Assembly (NCBI RefSeq): GCF_000428725.1
Contig: NZ_AUAM01000039.1
Location: 1-42,059 of the forward strand
DNA length: 42,059 nt
From: Psychromonas aquimarina ATCC BAA-1526
GTDB lineage: Bacteria; Pseudomonadota; Gammaproteobacteria; Enterobacterales; Psychromonadaceae
Direction: 5' to 3'
Part shown: in pieces, positions 18,283-25,868 of the stretch
Layout of the letters: each line of letters opens with the position of its first letter
Position numbering within the stretch: the stretch's first letter is position 1
Notes under the pieces: generated by a model
Database searches by the model: none
What the model saw: the letters and a program-made list of their open reading frames with translations, nothing else
What the model was told of the DNA's origin: nothing
Position numbers and translations under genes: made by a program

Positions 18283-18897
18283 ATGTTTAACCGTAGTGTA
18301 AACAAAGTCGTATTAGTCGGTAATCTAGGAAAAGATCCGGAAATGCGTTACATGCCTAACGGCGGCGCAGTGGCAAACCTGACACTGGCAACAACAGAAA
18401 GCTGGAAAGATAAGCAAACCGGCGAACGTAAAGAAAAAACAGAATGGCACCGCCTGACTGTCTTTAACCGTCTTGGTGAAATGTGTGGTGAGTACCTGAA
18501 AAAAGGTGCAAAAATCTACGTTGAAGGTAAGTTACAAACACGTAAATGGCAGGGTCAGGACGGTCAGGATCGTTATACAACTGAAATCGTTGTAGCTGAA
18601 ATCCAGATGATGGATTCACGCAGCCCGGCACAGGGTCAAGGTCAGTTCCAGCAGAACGCACCACAGCAGAATGCACAGCCGCAGCAGAGCTGGGGTAATG
18701 CACCGCAGCAGCCGCCGGCACAGCAGGCAGCACCGCAAATGGCACCGGCTTACCAGCCGGCTCAACAGGCACCAGCTCAGCAGGCTCCGGCTCAACAGCC
18801 CGCTCCGGCACAGCAGCAGACACCAGCGCAGCCGCAGCAGGCGCCAGCTCAATACAATGAGCCGTCAATGGACTTTGATGACGATATTCCGTTCTAA
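18283..18897 (+). CDS. ssb: Single-stranded DNA-binding protein
   Basis: SSB coats single-stranded DNA during replication, repair and recombination and recruits partners through its tail. The 204-residue protein has an OB fold at residues 1-110 ([37 protein letters not shown]), then about 85 residues of low-complexity linker very rich in Gln, Ala and Pro, then the acidic tip MDFDDDIPF that binds partner proteins. The linker is longer than in E. coli SSB (about 178 aa in all). AGCGGAG precedes the ATG. In many relatives uvrA is divergent to ssb, but here yajR lies upstream instead. Confidence 0.98.
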   Translation: MFNRSVNKVVLVGNLGKDPEMRYMPNGGAVANLTLATTESWKDKQTGERKEKTEWHRLTVFNRLGEMCGEYLKKGAKIYVEGKLQTRKWQGQDGQDRYTTEIVVAEIQMMDSRSPAQGQGQFQQNAPQQNAQPQQSWGNAPQQPPAQQAAPQMAPAYQPAQQAPAQQAPAQQPAPAQQQTPAQPQQAPAQYNEPSMDFDDDIPF

Positions 18898-18943
18898 ATA
18901 CTATGTATTTAAAAGTGTCAGAATAAATATTAAATTCATAACT

Positions 18944-18969
18944 AACCCAGCATTATTGCTGGGTTTTTT
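18944..18969 (+). terminator. Terminator after ssb
   Basis: The stem AACCCAGCA/TGCTGGGTT with a TTAT loop is followed by a T-run. It lies 47 bp past the ssb stop. Confidence 0.94.
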
Positions 18970-19310
18970 GTTTCTACACTTTTGTATTTAAACACAAGGT
19001 TATGATGCATCTTATTTTTCTGTAACAGCAGACTGATTAAGTAAATAGTCATTTTCAGGCGCAGGAAAAATCAATGCCGGCAAGGTATTAATTGATGTAA
19101 CTGATTATTTGCAATTACGAAGTTAATAACGAAGCTAGAATTCCCTAAGCGCAATAAACCTGAATCGACAAAACAAACAATAGTGATTGAGAATAAGGGG
19201 TATCTCATAGCAGGTCATATCGGCATGGTTCACAAGAAGAGTACTAATTCAGCTGTTACGACGGTTTAAAACGGCTCCACTTTGCAGCGATAACGCAGCG
19301 GTAAACCTTT
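18970..19310. other. Intergenic stretch between ssb and the YheO-type regulator
   Basis: About 340 bases with no supported gene. It holds a possible degenerate, single copy of the repeat-element core at 19081-19134 (CAAGGT...AACGAAG, 54 nt, with a weak central dyad). A short plus-strand open stretch near 19200-19270 is interrupted by stops and has no start signal. No clear terminator for the minus-strand regulator is visible. Confidence 0.5.
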
Positions 19311-19961
19311 TTATTTCGTATCCATTTCTCTTAGATAGAGGTAAACGGTATCTCTTGATACTCCTAGTATCTTAGCAGCTGAGAGAATACTGTTTTTGTA
19401 CTTAAAGATACCGAGCTCATGAAGTCTCGTAACCACCTCTCTATTTCTCTTTGAAGGTGAAATTGCAGGGTTATCCAAAACCTCATTTCGTACCACATCA
19501 ATGGTGCTGGTTACAGTTTCGTCAATATCTTTGGCGAACGTCTCGGGAGAGTTCGACGGTTCGCCGCCAAAATCAAGAGGAAACATTGTTTTCAAAAACG
19601 ACTGCATCGGTGCATCCATATCAACATTGATACAAAGCAGCCCGATAGCTTTGCCCTTGGGGTTACGGACAATGGTAGTTATTGAGCGCAGCGTCTTACC
19701 CGTTGCGCTCTTGGTCATATACGAGTCGGATACGTCTTTGCCGTCCTTAAGTTTCAACAGCGCAATATTAGTAATTGGAGCACCAGTTTCACGATCAGTA
19801 ACATGACCATTTGCTATTTTAAGTACCGACGGAGAGTTAATATCGAGACTGTGCAGCACTACCTCGGTATATTCACCGTACATTCTAGCAATCCCGTCCA
19901 CTACGTTTTCCATAGCGTTGAGAATGTCATAATCACCTTTAGTTAGCTTGCGTAATTCCAA
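19311..19961 (-). CDS. YheO-family transcriptional regulator (PAS-like plus HTH)
   Basis: The 216-residue protein resembles E. coli YheO and DauR. An N-terminal YheO PAS-like sensor covers about 10-130 (YDILNAMENVVDGIARMYGEYTEVVLHSLD...ANGHVTDRETGAPITNIAL...GLLCINVDMD). A C-terminal HTH_22 helix-turn-helix covers about 165-213 (SILSAAKILGVSRDTVYLYLREM). Members sense small molecules, often amino acids. It is the third gene after ridA and cyuA, 21 bp past cyuA, so it is transcribed with its probable targets. In E. coli the cyu genes are controlled by an Lrp-type protein, so this locus uses a different regulator class. Ligand and sign of control are inferred only. Confidence 0.88.
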   Translation of the reverse strand: MELRKLTKGDYDILNAMENVVDGIARMYGEYTEVVLHSLDINSPSVLKIANGHVTDRETGAPITNIALLKLKDGKDVSDSYMTKSATGKTLRSITTIVRNPKGKAIGLLCINVDMDAPMQSFLKTMFPLDFGGEPSNSPETFAKDIDETVTSTIDVVRNEVLDNPAISPSKRNREVVTRLHELGIFKYKNSILSAAKILGVSRDTVYLYLREMDTK

Positions 19962-19982
19962 TTTCTATACCTTCTCGGCTAT

Positions 19983-21260
19983 TTAAGCTGACATAATGTC
20001 GATAATGGCAGTGTCAGTGCCGCACATACCTTTACTCACCATTTTACCAACATTCTTAACTGTTTGCTCTACTTCTTTGGCAACAATGCCCTGCCCAGCC
20101 GCGCAGTTATTACGCAGCGCCATCATAAATGAACGCACAGCAGTCGTTGACGAGGTACATACTTTCATTGCACACGAAGATTTAGCACCATCACAAACCA
20201 TGCCGGCACTGTCGCTAATTACGTTTTGAATGGCATAACAGGACTGCTCAAACGTACCGCCGGCGAGATATACAAGTGCCATCCCGGCGGCCGCACTGGT
20301 CACCGTATTTCCGCAAAATGCAGACAGGGGAGGATAATGCGATTTGATGTATATTGCACCAAGATGACTCATAATTAGTGCTCGAGCCAACTGTTCTTCA
20401 GAAGAGTCAAAGTGATCAGCTGCCACACAAACCGGAATTGTCGCCGCGATACCTTGATTGCCGCTGCCGAAGTTACTCATAGCAGGAAGAGCCGCACCGC
20501 CCATACGAGCATCTGAAGCAGCAGAGGTGAGCATCTGAATTCGAGTCATCAGATCTTCACTCAAAAAGCCCTCTTCGATATCAGCTTTCATTGTGCGCCC
20601 TATTTCCAGACCATAACCACTTTTAATACCTTCAGCAGAAAGCATCTCATTAATTACCGCCGCTTCAAGGATAAAAGAGATATCATTAAACTCGGCTTTG
20701 ACGGCAAAATCATAAATTTTCTCGATATCTATATCAACACCGTCACAAACAGAAGCAGTTGTCTGAACATCTTCCAGGTGAGCTTCGAAGGTAATAACAT
20801 CATTCAGAGTCTTTTTAACGATATTAGTGTGACCACCGCTAATCGTAACCTCTGAGCGCATGTCGTCTAAAGAGACAGCGACTGAACAGTAAATAAATTC
20901 GTCGCAGTCCACCCGCCTGACTATTACTTTTCCAGCGTCGATAAGCGCCTGCGCCTTATCTACATCATCCATTGAAATACCGGACAGCACTTCCAGTTCA
21001 GCTTCTGCCTTACCATTGACCGCCCCGGCAGCGGCGGCAATAGGCAGACCGATTCTTCCCGTCCCCGGCACAAATACGCCCATTGAGTTTTTGTAGAGAT
21101 TACTAGAGACAAAAACTTCAATTGAATCAGGTATTTTATTGCCTAGCTCCCTTACGGCAACTGCTGAAGCATACGCGGCCGCAATAGGCTCAGTGCAGCC
21201 TAAGGCAGGCTTAACAACTCTTTTAATAATGTCGATGTACTGCTGCCACTCTTTTTTCAT
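19983..21260 (-). CDS. cyuA: L-cysteine desulfidase CyuA (YhaM family)
   Basis: The family uses an iron-sulfur cluster to split L-cysteine into sulfide and 2-aminoacrylate, which becomes pyruvate and ammonia; some members act on serine. The ATG at 21260 is chosen because GGAG lies 6 nt upstream; a GTG four codons earlier is also in frame. This gives 425 residues. Visible family blocks are [12 protein letters not shown] with the conserved N-terminal Cys, [67 protein letters not shown] and [13 protein letters not shown], whose cysteines are candidate cluster ligands. It lies 12 bp after ridA and 21 bp before the regulator. Confidence 0.93.
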   Translation of the reverse strand: MKKEWQQYIDIIKRVVKPALGCTEPIAAAYASAVAVRELGNKIPDSIEVFVSSNLYKNSMGVFVPGTGRIGLPIAAAAGAVNGKAEAELEVLSGISMDDVDKAQALIDAGKVIVRRVDCDEFIYCSVAVSLDDMRSEVTISGGHTNIVKKTLNDVITFEAHLEDVQTTASVCDGVDIDIEKIYDFAVKAEFNDISFILEAAVINEMLSAEGIKSGYGLEIGRTMKADIEEGFLSEDLMTRIQMLTSAASDARMGGAALPAMSNFGSGNQGIAATIPVCVAADHFDSSEEQLARALIMSHLGAIYIKSHYPPLSAFCGNTVTSAAAGMALVYLAGGTFEQSCYAIQNVISDSAGMVCDGAKSSCAMKVCTSSTTAVRSFMMALRNNCAAGQGIVAKEVEQTVKNVGKMVSKGMCGTDTAIIDIMSA

Positions 21261-21272
21261 AACCAGCTCCAC

Positions 21273-21653
21273 TTAAGCTTTGTGAGCTATGGCTTCAACT
21301 TCAACCAGAACACCCATAGGTAAATCTTTAACTGCAAAACAGCTGCGGGCAGGACAGTCCTGGTTGAACAGATCTGCGTAAACCGCATTGAACGCAGCAA
21401 AGTCTTCGATGTCTGCCAGGTAGCAGGTGGTTTTAAGAACCGTATCGATAGCCCCCCCGCCGGCTTCAAGCACACTTTTCAGGTTCTCAAGTGACTGCAG
21501 GCTTTGCTCAGTAATCCCACCTTCAACGACTTTACCTGTTTTACGGCTGACCGGCAGCTGCCCGGAAGTAAAGATTAAGTTTTCAAAACTAGCCGCGTGT
21601 GAATATGGGCCGATTGCTTCAGGCGCTTCAAGTGAATTGATTAATTTTCTCAT
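21273..21653 (-). CDS. ridA: RidA-family enamine/imine deaminase
   Basis: RidA proteins hydrolyse reactive enamines and imines such as 2-aminoacrylate, protecting other enzymes. The 126-residue sequence has the family pattern IGPYSHAASFENLIFTSGQLP at the N-terminus, an LENLKSVLEAGGGAIDTVLKTTCYLADI helix and strand, and the substrate-binding Arg in ARSCFAVKDLPMGVLVEVEAIA at about 102. GAGGGA precedes the ATG. It is the first gene of the ridA-cyuA-regulator unit. This fits its job: CyuA should release exactly the enamine RidA destroys. It could still be a general RidA paralogue, because a housekeeping copy may lie elsewhere. Confidence 0.95.
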   Translation of the reverse strand: MRKLINSLEAPEAIGPYSHAASFENLIFTSGQLPVSRKTGKVVEGGITEQSLQSLENLKSVLEAGGGAIDTVLKTTCYLADIEDFAAFNAVYADLFNQDCPARSCFAVKDLPMGVLVEVEAIAHKA

Positions 21654-21723
21654 AAATCCCTCATATATTTTTTAATTTAATTTATTAAACCTCGGAAACA
21701 TCATCTCAACTGAAACAACTTTT

Positions 21724-21739
21724 TTCAACATTTGTTGAG
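21724..21739. promoter_or_regulatory. Palindromic operator candidate 1 (cyu locus)
   Basis: TTCAACATTTGTTGAG is a 16-bp dyad with arms (C/T)TCAACA/TGTTGAG. It is one of three similar dyads in the ridA-cyuP gap and the one nearest ridA, 71 bp before the ridA start. It is a likely binding site for the YheO-type regulator. Confidence 0.55.
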
Positions 21740-21805
21740 AAAAAAGTTAAAGACCAATTTATTTTGTGATGAGCAACACAAAAAACCAGGTTTTGCGCTT
21801 AATCT

Positions 21806-21821
21806 CTCATATTTTAATGAG
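21806..21821. promoter_or_regulatory. Palindromic operator candidate 2 (cyu locus)
   Basis: CTCATATTTTAATGAG is a 16-bp dyad with CTCAT/ATGAG arms and a 6-bp A/T spacer. It has the same length and outer bases as the two neighbouring dyads. Confidence 0.5.
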
Positions 21822-21853
21822 TTTAGCAGTAATCGATTGCCAATAATCAAAAT

Positions 21854-21869
21854 CTCAAATACATTTGAG
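21854..21869. promoter_or_regulatory. Palindromic operator candidate 3 (cyu locus)
   Basis: CTCAAATACATTTGAG is a perfect 7-2-7 palindrome lying 27 bp before the cyuP start. That position would overlap the promoter or leader of cyuP, consistent with repression there if a regulator binds. Confidence 0.58.
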
Positions 21870-21895
21870 AAAATTCTTAAAGGGAGATGTTAGCA

Positions 21896-23218
21896 ATGAG
21901 TGAAAATATTGGATCTATATCAGTAACACCGAAACCAGCAGCCTGGGAACAAGCTGGTATGAGTAAAAAAGAGTGGAAGAAAGCCACCAAGTTCGACAGC
22001 GTGGATGTCGGCTGGATTGTAATGAGTATAGGCATGGCGATCGGAGCCGGTATTGTATTCTTACCCGTTCAAGTAGGCATAATGGGTCTATGGGTTTTCC
22101 TGCTTTCCTCTGTTATCGGCTACCCGGCCATGTACCTTTTCCAAAAACTCTTCATAAACACTCTTGCTGAATCAAAAAAATGTACGGATTACCCTGGTGT
22201 TATTTCGGGGTATCTAGGCAGGAACTGGGGCATTGCACTGGGTATTCTTTACTTCTTAATGCTGGTGATCTGGGTTCTGGTTTATTCATTAGCAGTAACC
22301 AACGACAGCGCATCCTATCTGCAGTCATTTGGAGTGACTGAAGGACTGTTAAGCGAAAACGTACTTTATGGTTTGGGCTTAATCTGTGTTCTTTCTTATA
22401 TCGGCAGCAAAGGTGAGAAGCTTCTATTTAAACTGTCAGGTTTTATGGCGGTAACAGTGCTTTCGCTTGTGGCAGTAATGGGAGTTCTTCTTATAGCTAA
22501 ATGGGATCTCAACAATATCCCTCAAGCCGGCGAAGTTATGCCGATGATTAAAGATGCGATCATTACTCTGCCATTTACCCTTACATCGATTTTATTCATT
22601 CAGTCTCTTAGTCCAATGGTTATTTCTTACCGCTCTAAAGAGAAGTCTATTGAAGTTGCGCGCTTCAAAGCAAGCCGGGCGATGACTACTGCATTCTCAA
22701 TCCTATTTGTAATTGTGTTCTTCTTTGCCGTGTCTTTCACGCTCGCTATCAGCCAGGAACAAGCTGCCGATGCAATGAACAAAAACATCTCAGCTTTAGC
22801 TATCATTGCTCATTACTTTCCCGGCAGCTGGGCGACGATTGCAGGCATTGTGATCAATATTTTTGCAGTGGTAACTTCATTCTTTGGGGTATTTCTAGCA
22901 TTCCGCGAAGCCTGCAAAGGCTTAGCGATGAACATTATTCTTCGTAAGTTTAAAGAAGAGGATATTAAAAAGGATCTGGTGGATAAAGGGATTATTGCTT
23001 TTATCATTCTACTTTCTTGGAGTGCAGTAGCATTAAATGCTCCAATTCTGTCATTCACTTCAATCTGCAGCCCGATCTTTGGTCTGGTAGGCTGCTTAAT
23101 TCCTGCTTATCTGGTTCACAAAATGCCTCATCTACACAAATATAAAGGTATTGGTACAAACCTGATAATCGGTACTGGTGTCCTGCTTTGTATTTCTCCA
23201 GTATTAGCATTCATCTAA
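21896..23218 (+). CDS. cyuP: HAAAP-family amino acid permease CyuP (YhaO-like)
   Basis: This inner-membrane transporter of the hydroxy/aromatic amino acid permease family most resembles E. coli YhaO/CyuP, a cysteine/serine importer. The ATG at 21896 (MSENIGSI) is preferred, since AGGGAG abuts the alternative ATG at 21887 too closely. The product is 440 residues with about 11 hydrophobic helices. Long family blocks are visible, such as GWIVMSIGMAIGAGIVFLP, GLWVFLLSSVIGYPAMYLFQ and SLSPMVISYRSKEKSIEVAR. It diverges from ridA-cyuA-regulator, so uptake and breakdown share one control region. It ends in a strong terminator. Confidence 0.93.
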   Translation: MSENIGSISVTPKPAAWEQAGMSKKEWKKATKFDSVDVGWIVMSIGMAIGAGIVFLPVQVGIMGLWVFLLSSVIGYPAMYLFQKLFINTLAESKKCTDYPGVISGYLGRNWGIALGILYFLMLVIWVLVYSLAVTNDSASYLQSFGVTEGLLSENVLYGLGLICVLSYIGSKGEKLLFKLSGFMAVTVLSLVAVMGVLLIAKWDLNNIPQAGEVMPMIKDAIITLPFTLTSILFIQSLSPMVISYRSKEKSIEVARFKASRAMTTAFSILFVIVFFFAVSFTLAISQEQAADAMNKNISALAIIAHYFPGSWATIAGIVINIFAVVTSFFGVFLAFREACKGLAMNIILRKFKEEDIKKDLVDKGIIAFIILLSWSAVALNAPILSFTSICSPIFGLVGCLIPAYLVHKMPHLHKYKGIGTNLIIGTGVLLCISPVLAFI

Positions 23219-23225
23219 CAAAGAT

Positions 23226-23253
23226 AAGCCCCGAGTATTCGGGGCTTCCTTTT
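23226..23253 (+). terminator. Terminator after cyuP
   Basis: The stem AAGCCCCGA/TCGGGGCTT with loop GTAT is followed by CCTTTTA on the plus strand, 7 bp past the stop codon. Confidence 0.92.
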
Positions 23254-23511
23254 ATCTATCACTTTCCAATACTGAAACTTCATACTGCATTCGATACCAT
23301 AAAACAATAATTGCACAGCCCTTACACTTAACCGCTCTAGAGCAAGTTTTTTAGATGCCGGTGCATAAATAACCGCTTCATTCCGACAGCTGTAAAACAC
23401 CTAAGCGAATTATGGATTACACTAAATTTATCAGCTTAGAAACAGATAAATATCACAGCGAGTGTACATAAAGCATACTGAGTGTATCACTCAATAATTC
23501 GGGGGTGGGTC

Positions 23512-24282
23512 ATGGAACGTATTACACTTAAAGATAATTGTGAAAGCTTTATTAAAGAAGCAGTAAACATTTACTGCCGTAAGCCCGCGACACTTCATAA
23601 AAAAGCAGTTTCTTTAATACTGTTAGTTCAGGCTGTGGAGCTGCTGTTGAAGCAGAAGCTGGCAAATCACTCCTCTCTGCTCCTATATGAAAATGTGGAC
23701 GAGCCTAAAAAAAGCGTATCGATGAAGTCATGTCTTAAAAGGCTTTCTCATATTAATCAGACACCTGAACAAAGCAAGGTGCAGAAATCCCTGAGAAGAG
23801 CAATGGAGCTGCGTGGTAAAATTATGCACCATGAATTTGAGACCAATGAAATGGCAGTTAAATCAGATTTTGTGCGTTTATGCAGCCTGATTCATGAGCT
23901 TAGAATCGAAGTCTATAACGAACCGCTGTCAGCAATAATTCCCCAGCAGGAAATGCAACTGCTTGAAGAGGAAGAGAAGCAGCTGGCTGAAGCCGTACAG
24001 CAGTGCCGGGAAGAGATAAGCAGACTGAGAAAAGATTCAGCACAGGGCGAACCACACTGGTGCGGCTGGTGTGGAAATTACTCGGTCAGGTTAAGCGCAG
24101 AAGGTGCCGATAATCATATCGTAAAAGGGCAATGCCTGATATGTGCAGAATCAGAAGATTACTGCAGCTGCGGACGCTGCGGCAGATGGCTGCCGGTATC
24201 TGAAATAGAACATTGTGAAGGTAAAAAAAGCATGTGCTCAGAGTGTTTGGAAAATATTACGGATGACTGCTGGTATGAATAG
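23512..24282 (+). CDS. HEPN-like domain protein with two C-terminal zinc ribbons
   Basis: The start is the ATG at 23512, preceded by GGGGGTGGG; upstream in-frame codons lack a ribosome site. The 256-residue protein has three parts. Residues 1-135 are helical and resemble HEPN domains: AVSLILLVQAVELLLKQKL, then MELRGKIMHHEFE with R101-x4-H106, the RNase-type motif of active HEPN proteins. Residues about 142-175 form a charged coiled coil. Residues 184-245 hold two CxxC pairs of pairs (C184/C187 with C208/C211; C220/C223 with C242/C245), each a zinc ribbon. HEPN proteins often are ribonucleases in stress or defence systems. I do not recognise this combination, and no antitoxin-like partner is adjacent. 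Function unknown. Confidence 0.8.
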   Translation: MERITLKDNCESFIKEAVNIYCRKPATLHKKAVSLILLVQAVELLLKQKLANHSSLLLYENVDEPKKSVSMKSCLKRLSHINQTPEQSKVQKSLRRAMELRGKIMHHEFETNEMAVKSDFVRLCSLIHELRIEVYNEPLSAIIPQQEMQLLEEEEKQLAEAVQQCREEISRLRKDSAQGEPHWCGWCGNYSVRLSAEGADNHIVKGQCLICAESEDYCSCGRCGRWLPVSEIEHCEGKKSMCSECLENITDDCWYE

Positions 24283-24431
24283 CTTGTGCCGGGATTTACA
24301 ACGGCTCAAACAGCCTTAATAACGATTTCCGGCACTAGCGGATCTTACTAGATATAATCAAGATGTTGAATTAACGGTGATTAATAGATATGTTTTGTTA
24401 TTAAAAAATTCCAATTACGAGAAAGCAAACT

Positions 24432-24923
24432 ATGTCTAAGGTCACCACCTATTATCTGGAAATGAAAACAGCAGACTCTCTCAATGAAAAAGCTCTGCCT
24501 GCTGATTTTGAGATTCAGGAAGCACAAATTAAACAGTATCAGTTAAACCGTTTTTTATATCAGTTTGTCGGCGCTAACTGGGGCTGGACCGACAAACTGT
24601 CGCTGACAGATCAGCAGTGGCAGGAATACGCCGAAAGAGAAGATCTAAGAACCTGGGCTGCTTATTATAAAGGTTCAATTGCCGGCTATTATGAATTAGA
24701 AAAGCAGCAGGATGGTGATGTTGAGATAGCCTATTTTGGTTTATGTGAAAAATTTATCGGTTTAGGCTTGGGCGGTCCTCTTTTATCACATGCAGTCAAA
24801 TCAGCATGGGCATGGAAAACTACCAAACGGGTCTGGGTACATACCTGCACATTAGATCATAAAAGTGCTTTAAATAATTACCAGGCAAGAGGATTTAAAA
24901 TTTATCGAGAAGAAATAAACTAA
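24432..24923 (+). CDS. GNAT-family N-acetyltransferase
   Basis: The 163-residue protein has a GNAT fold: an N-terminal helix-rich part, the central strand VEIAYFGLCEKFIGLGLGGPLLSHAVKSAW carrying the acetyl-CoA loop (about 105-122), and the C-terminal VWVHTCTLDHKSALNNYQARGFKIYREE typical of GNATs. The family moves an acetyl group from acetyl-CoA to an amine; the acceptor is not predictable. The gene stands alone, 149 bp after the HEPN gene and 73 bp before a solute-binding protein gene, with no clear operon link. Confidence 0.88.
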   Translation: MSKVTTYYLEMKTADSLNEKALPADFEIQEAQIKQYQLNRFLYQFVGANWGWTDKLSLTDQQWQEYAEREDLRTWAAYYKGSIAGYYELEKQQDGDVEIAYFGLCEKFIGLGLGGPLLSHAVKSAWAWKTTKRVWVHTCTLDHKSALNNYQARGFKIYREEIN

Positions 24924-24996
24924 TAGGAGTTATTGCTGTCTCTTTATCCTAAGGCGCCGCCATTAATAAACGTGCCGCCTAAATAAAAGGATCAAT

Positions 24997-25818
24997 ATGA
25001 ATATATTACCAGTAAGAATTCCGTTGTTAGGTTTTTTCTTATGCAGCATTTTTATTATTTTCTTTTCTCACAGCGCTCAAGCCGATAATGAGACCTTTAA
25101 ACGAATCAGTGAAAATGGTGTTTTAGTTGTCGGCATGTCAGGTGAACAGCCTCCCTATAATTTTGTCACCAATAAAGAGAGCATTATAGGATTCGATGTT
25201 GAGCTAGCTGAACAGCTGGCTGATTCGCTGGGTGTAAAAATGCAGATCGCTCTAATGCCTTTTCCTGAGCTGCTTAATGCACTGCAGGAGAACAGGGTGG
25301 ATCTGATAATCTCAGGCTTTTCTATCAGCGAGCAGCGTCTGCAGAAAGTAGATTTTGTCGGCCCCTATGCGCGGGTAGGTAAATCATTGCTGACCAGCAA
25401 AAAAACACTGGATCGAATTAGAAACAGCACCGGATTTAATCACGCCAATGTAAATCTAGTGGCACTGGAAAATTCAACCAGTATTACTCTGGCCCGGGAG
25501 CGCTTATCAGAAGCAGATCTACAAACCGTTACTCACTATGAAGATGCTGTACTGGCGATATTATCTGGTCAGGCTGACGCATTGATTGCCGATCTGACCA
25601 TCTGCGATCTGCTGGTAATACGTGATCAAAGCAGTGACTTAACTAAATTACAAGAACCCTTAGCCGTTGAAAAAATCGGCATTGCAGTTAATAAAAATGA
25701 GCCCTTGTTAGAAAGCAGGCTAACAGAGCAGCTGCAGCTGATACAGAACTCCGGAGATCTACAGAAACTCCATCAGAAATGGTTTAACAATGCAGGCTGG
25801 TTAAATTTATTGCCCTAA
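24997..25818 (+). CDS. Periplasmic amino-acid-type solute-binding protein (SBP family 3)
   Basis: This 273-residue protein starts with a signal peptide of about 29 residues (hydrophobic LLGFFLCSIFIIFF, cut near SAQA/DNE). The mature part is a bacterial family 3 binding domain: VLVVGMSGEQPPYNF, IIGFDVELAEQLADSLGVK, VDLIISGFSISEQRLQKVDFVGPY, then an inter-lobe VALENSTSITLARE and the C-terminal LQKLHQKWF. Such proteins feed ABC importers of polar amino acids, but no permease or ATPase gene is adjacent. It may serve a transporter elsewhere or act as a sensor module. AAAGGATCA supports the start. Confidence 0.9.
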   Translation: MNILPVRIPLLGFFLCSIFIIFFSHSAQADNETFKRISENGVLVVGMSGEQPPYNFVTNKESIIGFDVELAEQLADSLGVKMQIALMPFPELLNALQENRVDLIISGFSISEQRLQKVDFVGPYARVGKSLLTSKKTLDRIRNSTGFNHANVNLVALENSTSITLARERLSEADLQTVTHYEDAVLAILSGQADALIADLTICDLLVIRDQSSDLTKLQEPLAVEKIGIAVNKNEPLLESRLTEQLQLIQNSGDLQKLHQKWFNNAGWLNLLP

Positions 25819-25844
25819 AAAAAAGCCCTGACACTCAGGGCTTT
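25817..25844 (-). terminator. Terminator after ansA (minus strand)
   Basis: The stem AAAGCCCTG/CAGGGCTTT with a 5-nt loop is followed on the minus strand by eight T residues. It lies between the convergent solute-binding-protein and ansA genes. On the plus strand the T-tract is short, so it mainly serves ansA. Confidence 0.9.
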
Positions 25845-25868
25845 CTGCTATTGCGTCGAGAAAAAGAG

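Noticed and set aside
18464..18868. Long minus-strand frames opposite ssb
   Set aside because: They arise from the repetitive Q/A/P codons of the SSB linker read backwards; low complexity and no start signal.
23215..23400. 61-codon minus-strand frame after cyuP
   Set aside because: It overlaps the cyuP terminator and lacks a ribosome site and recognisable features.
24286..24335. 7-bp inverted repeat GTGCCGG/CCGGCAC after the HEPN gene
   Set aside because: The loop is long and no T-run follows; not enough to call a terminator.
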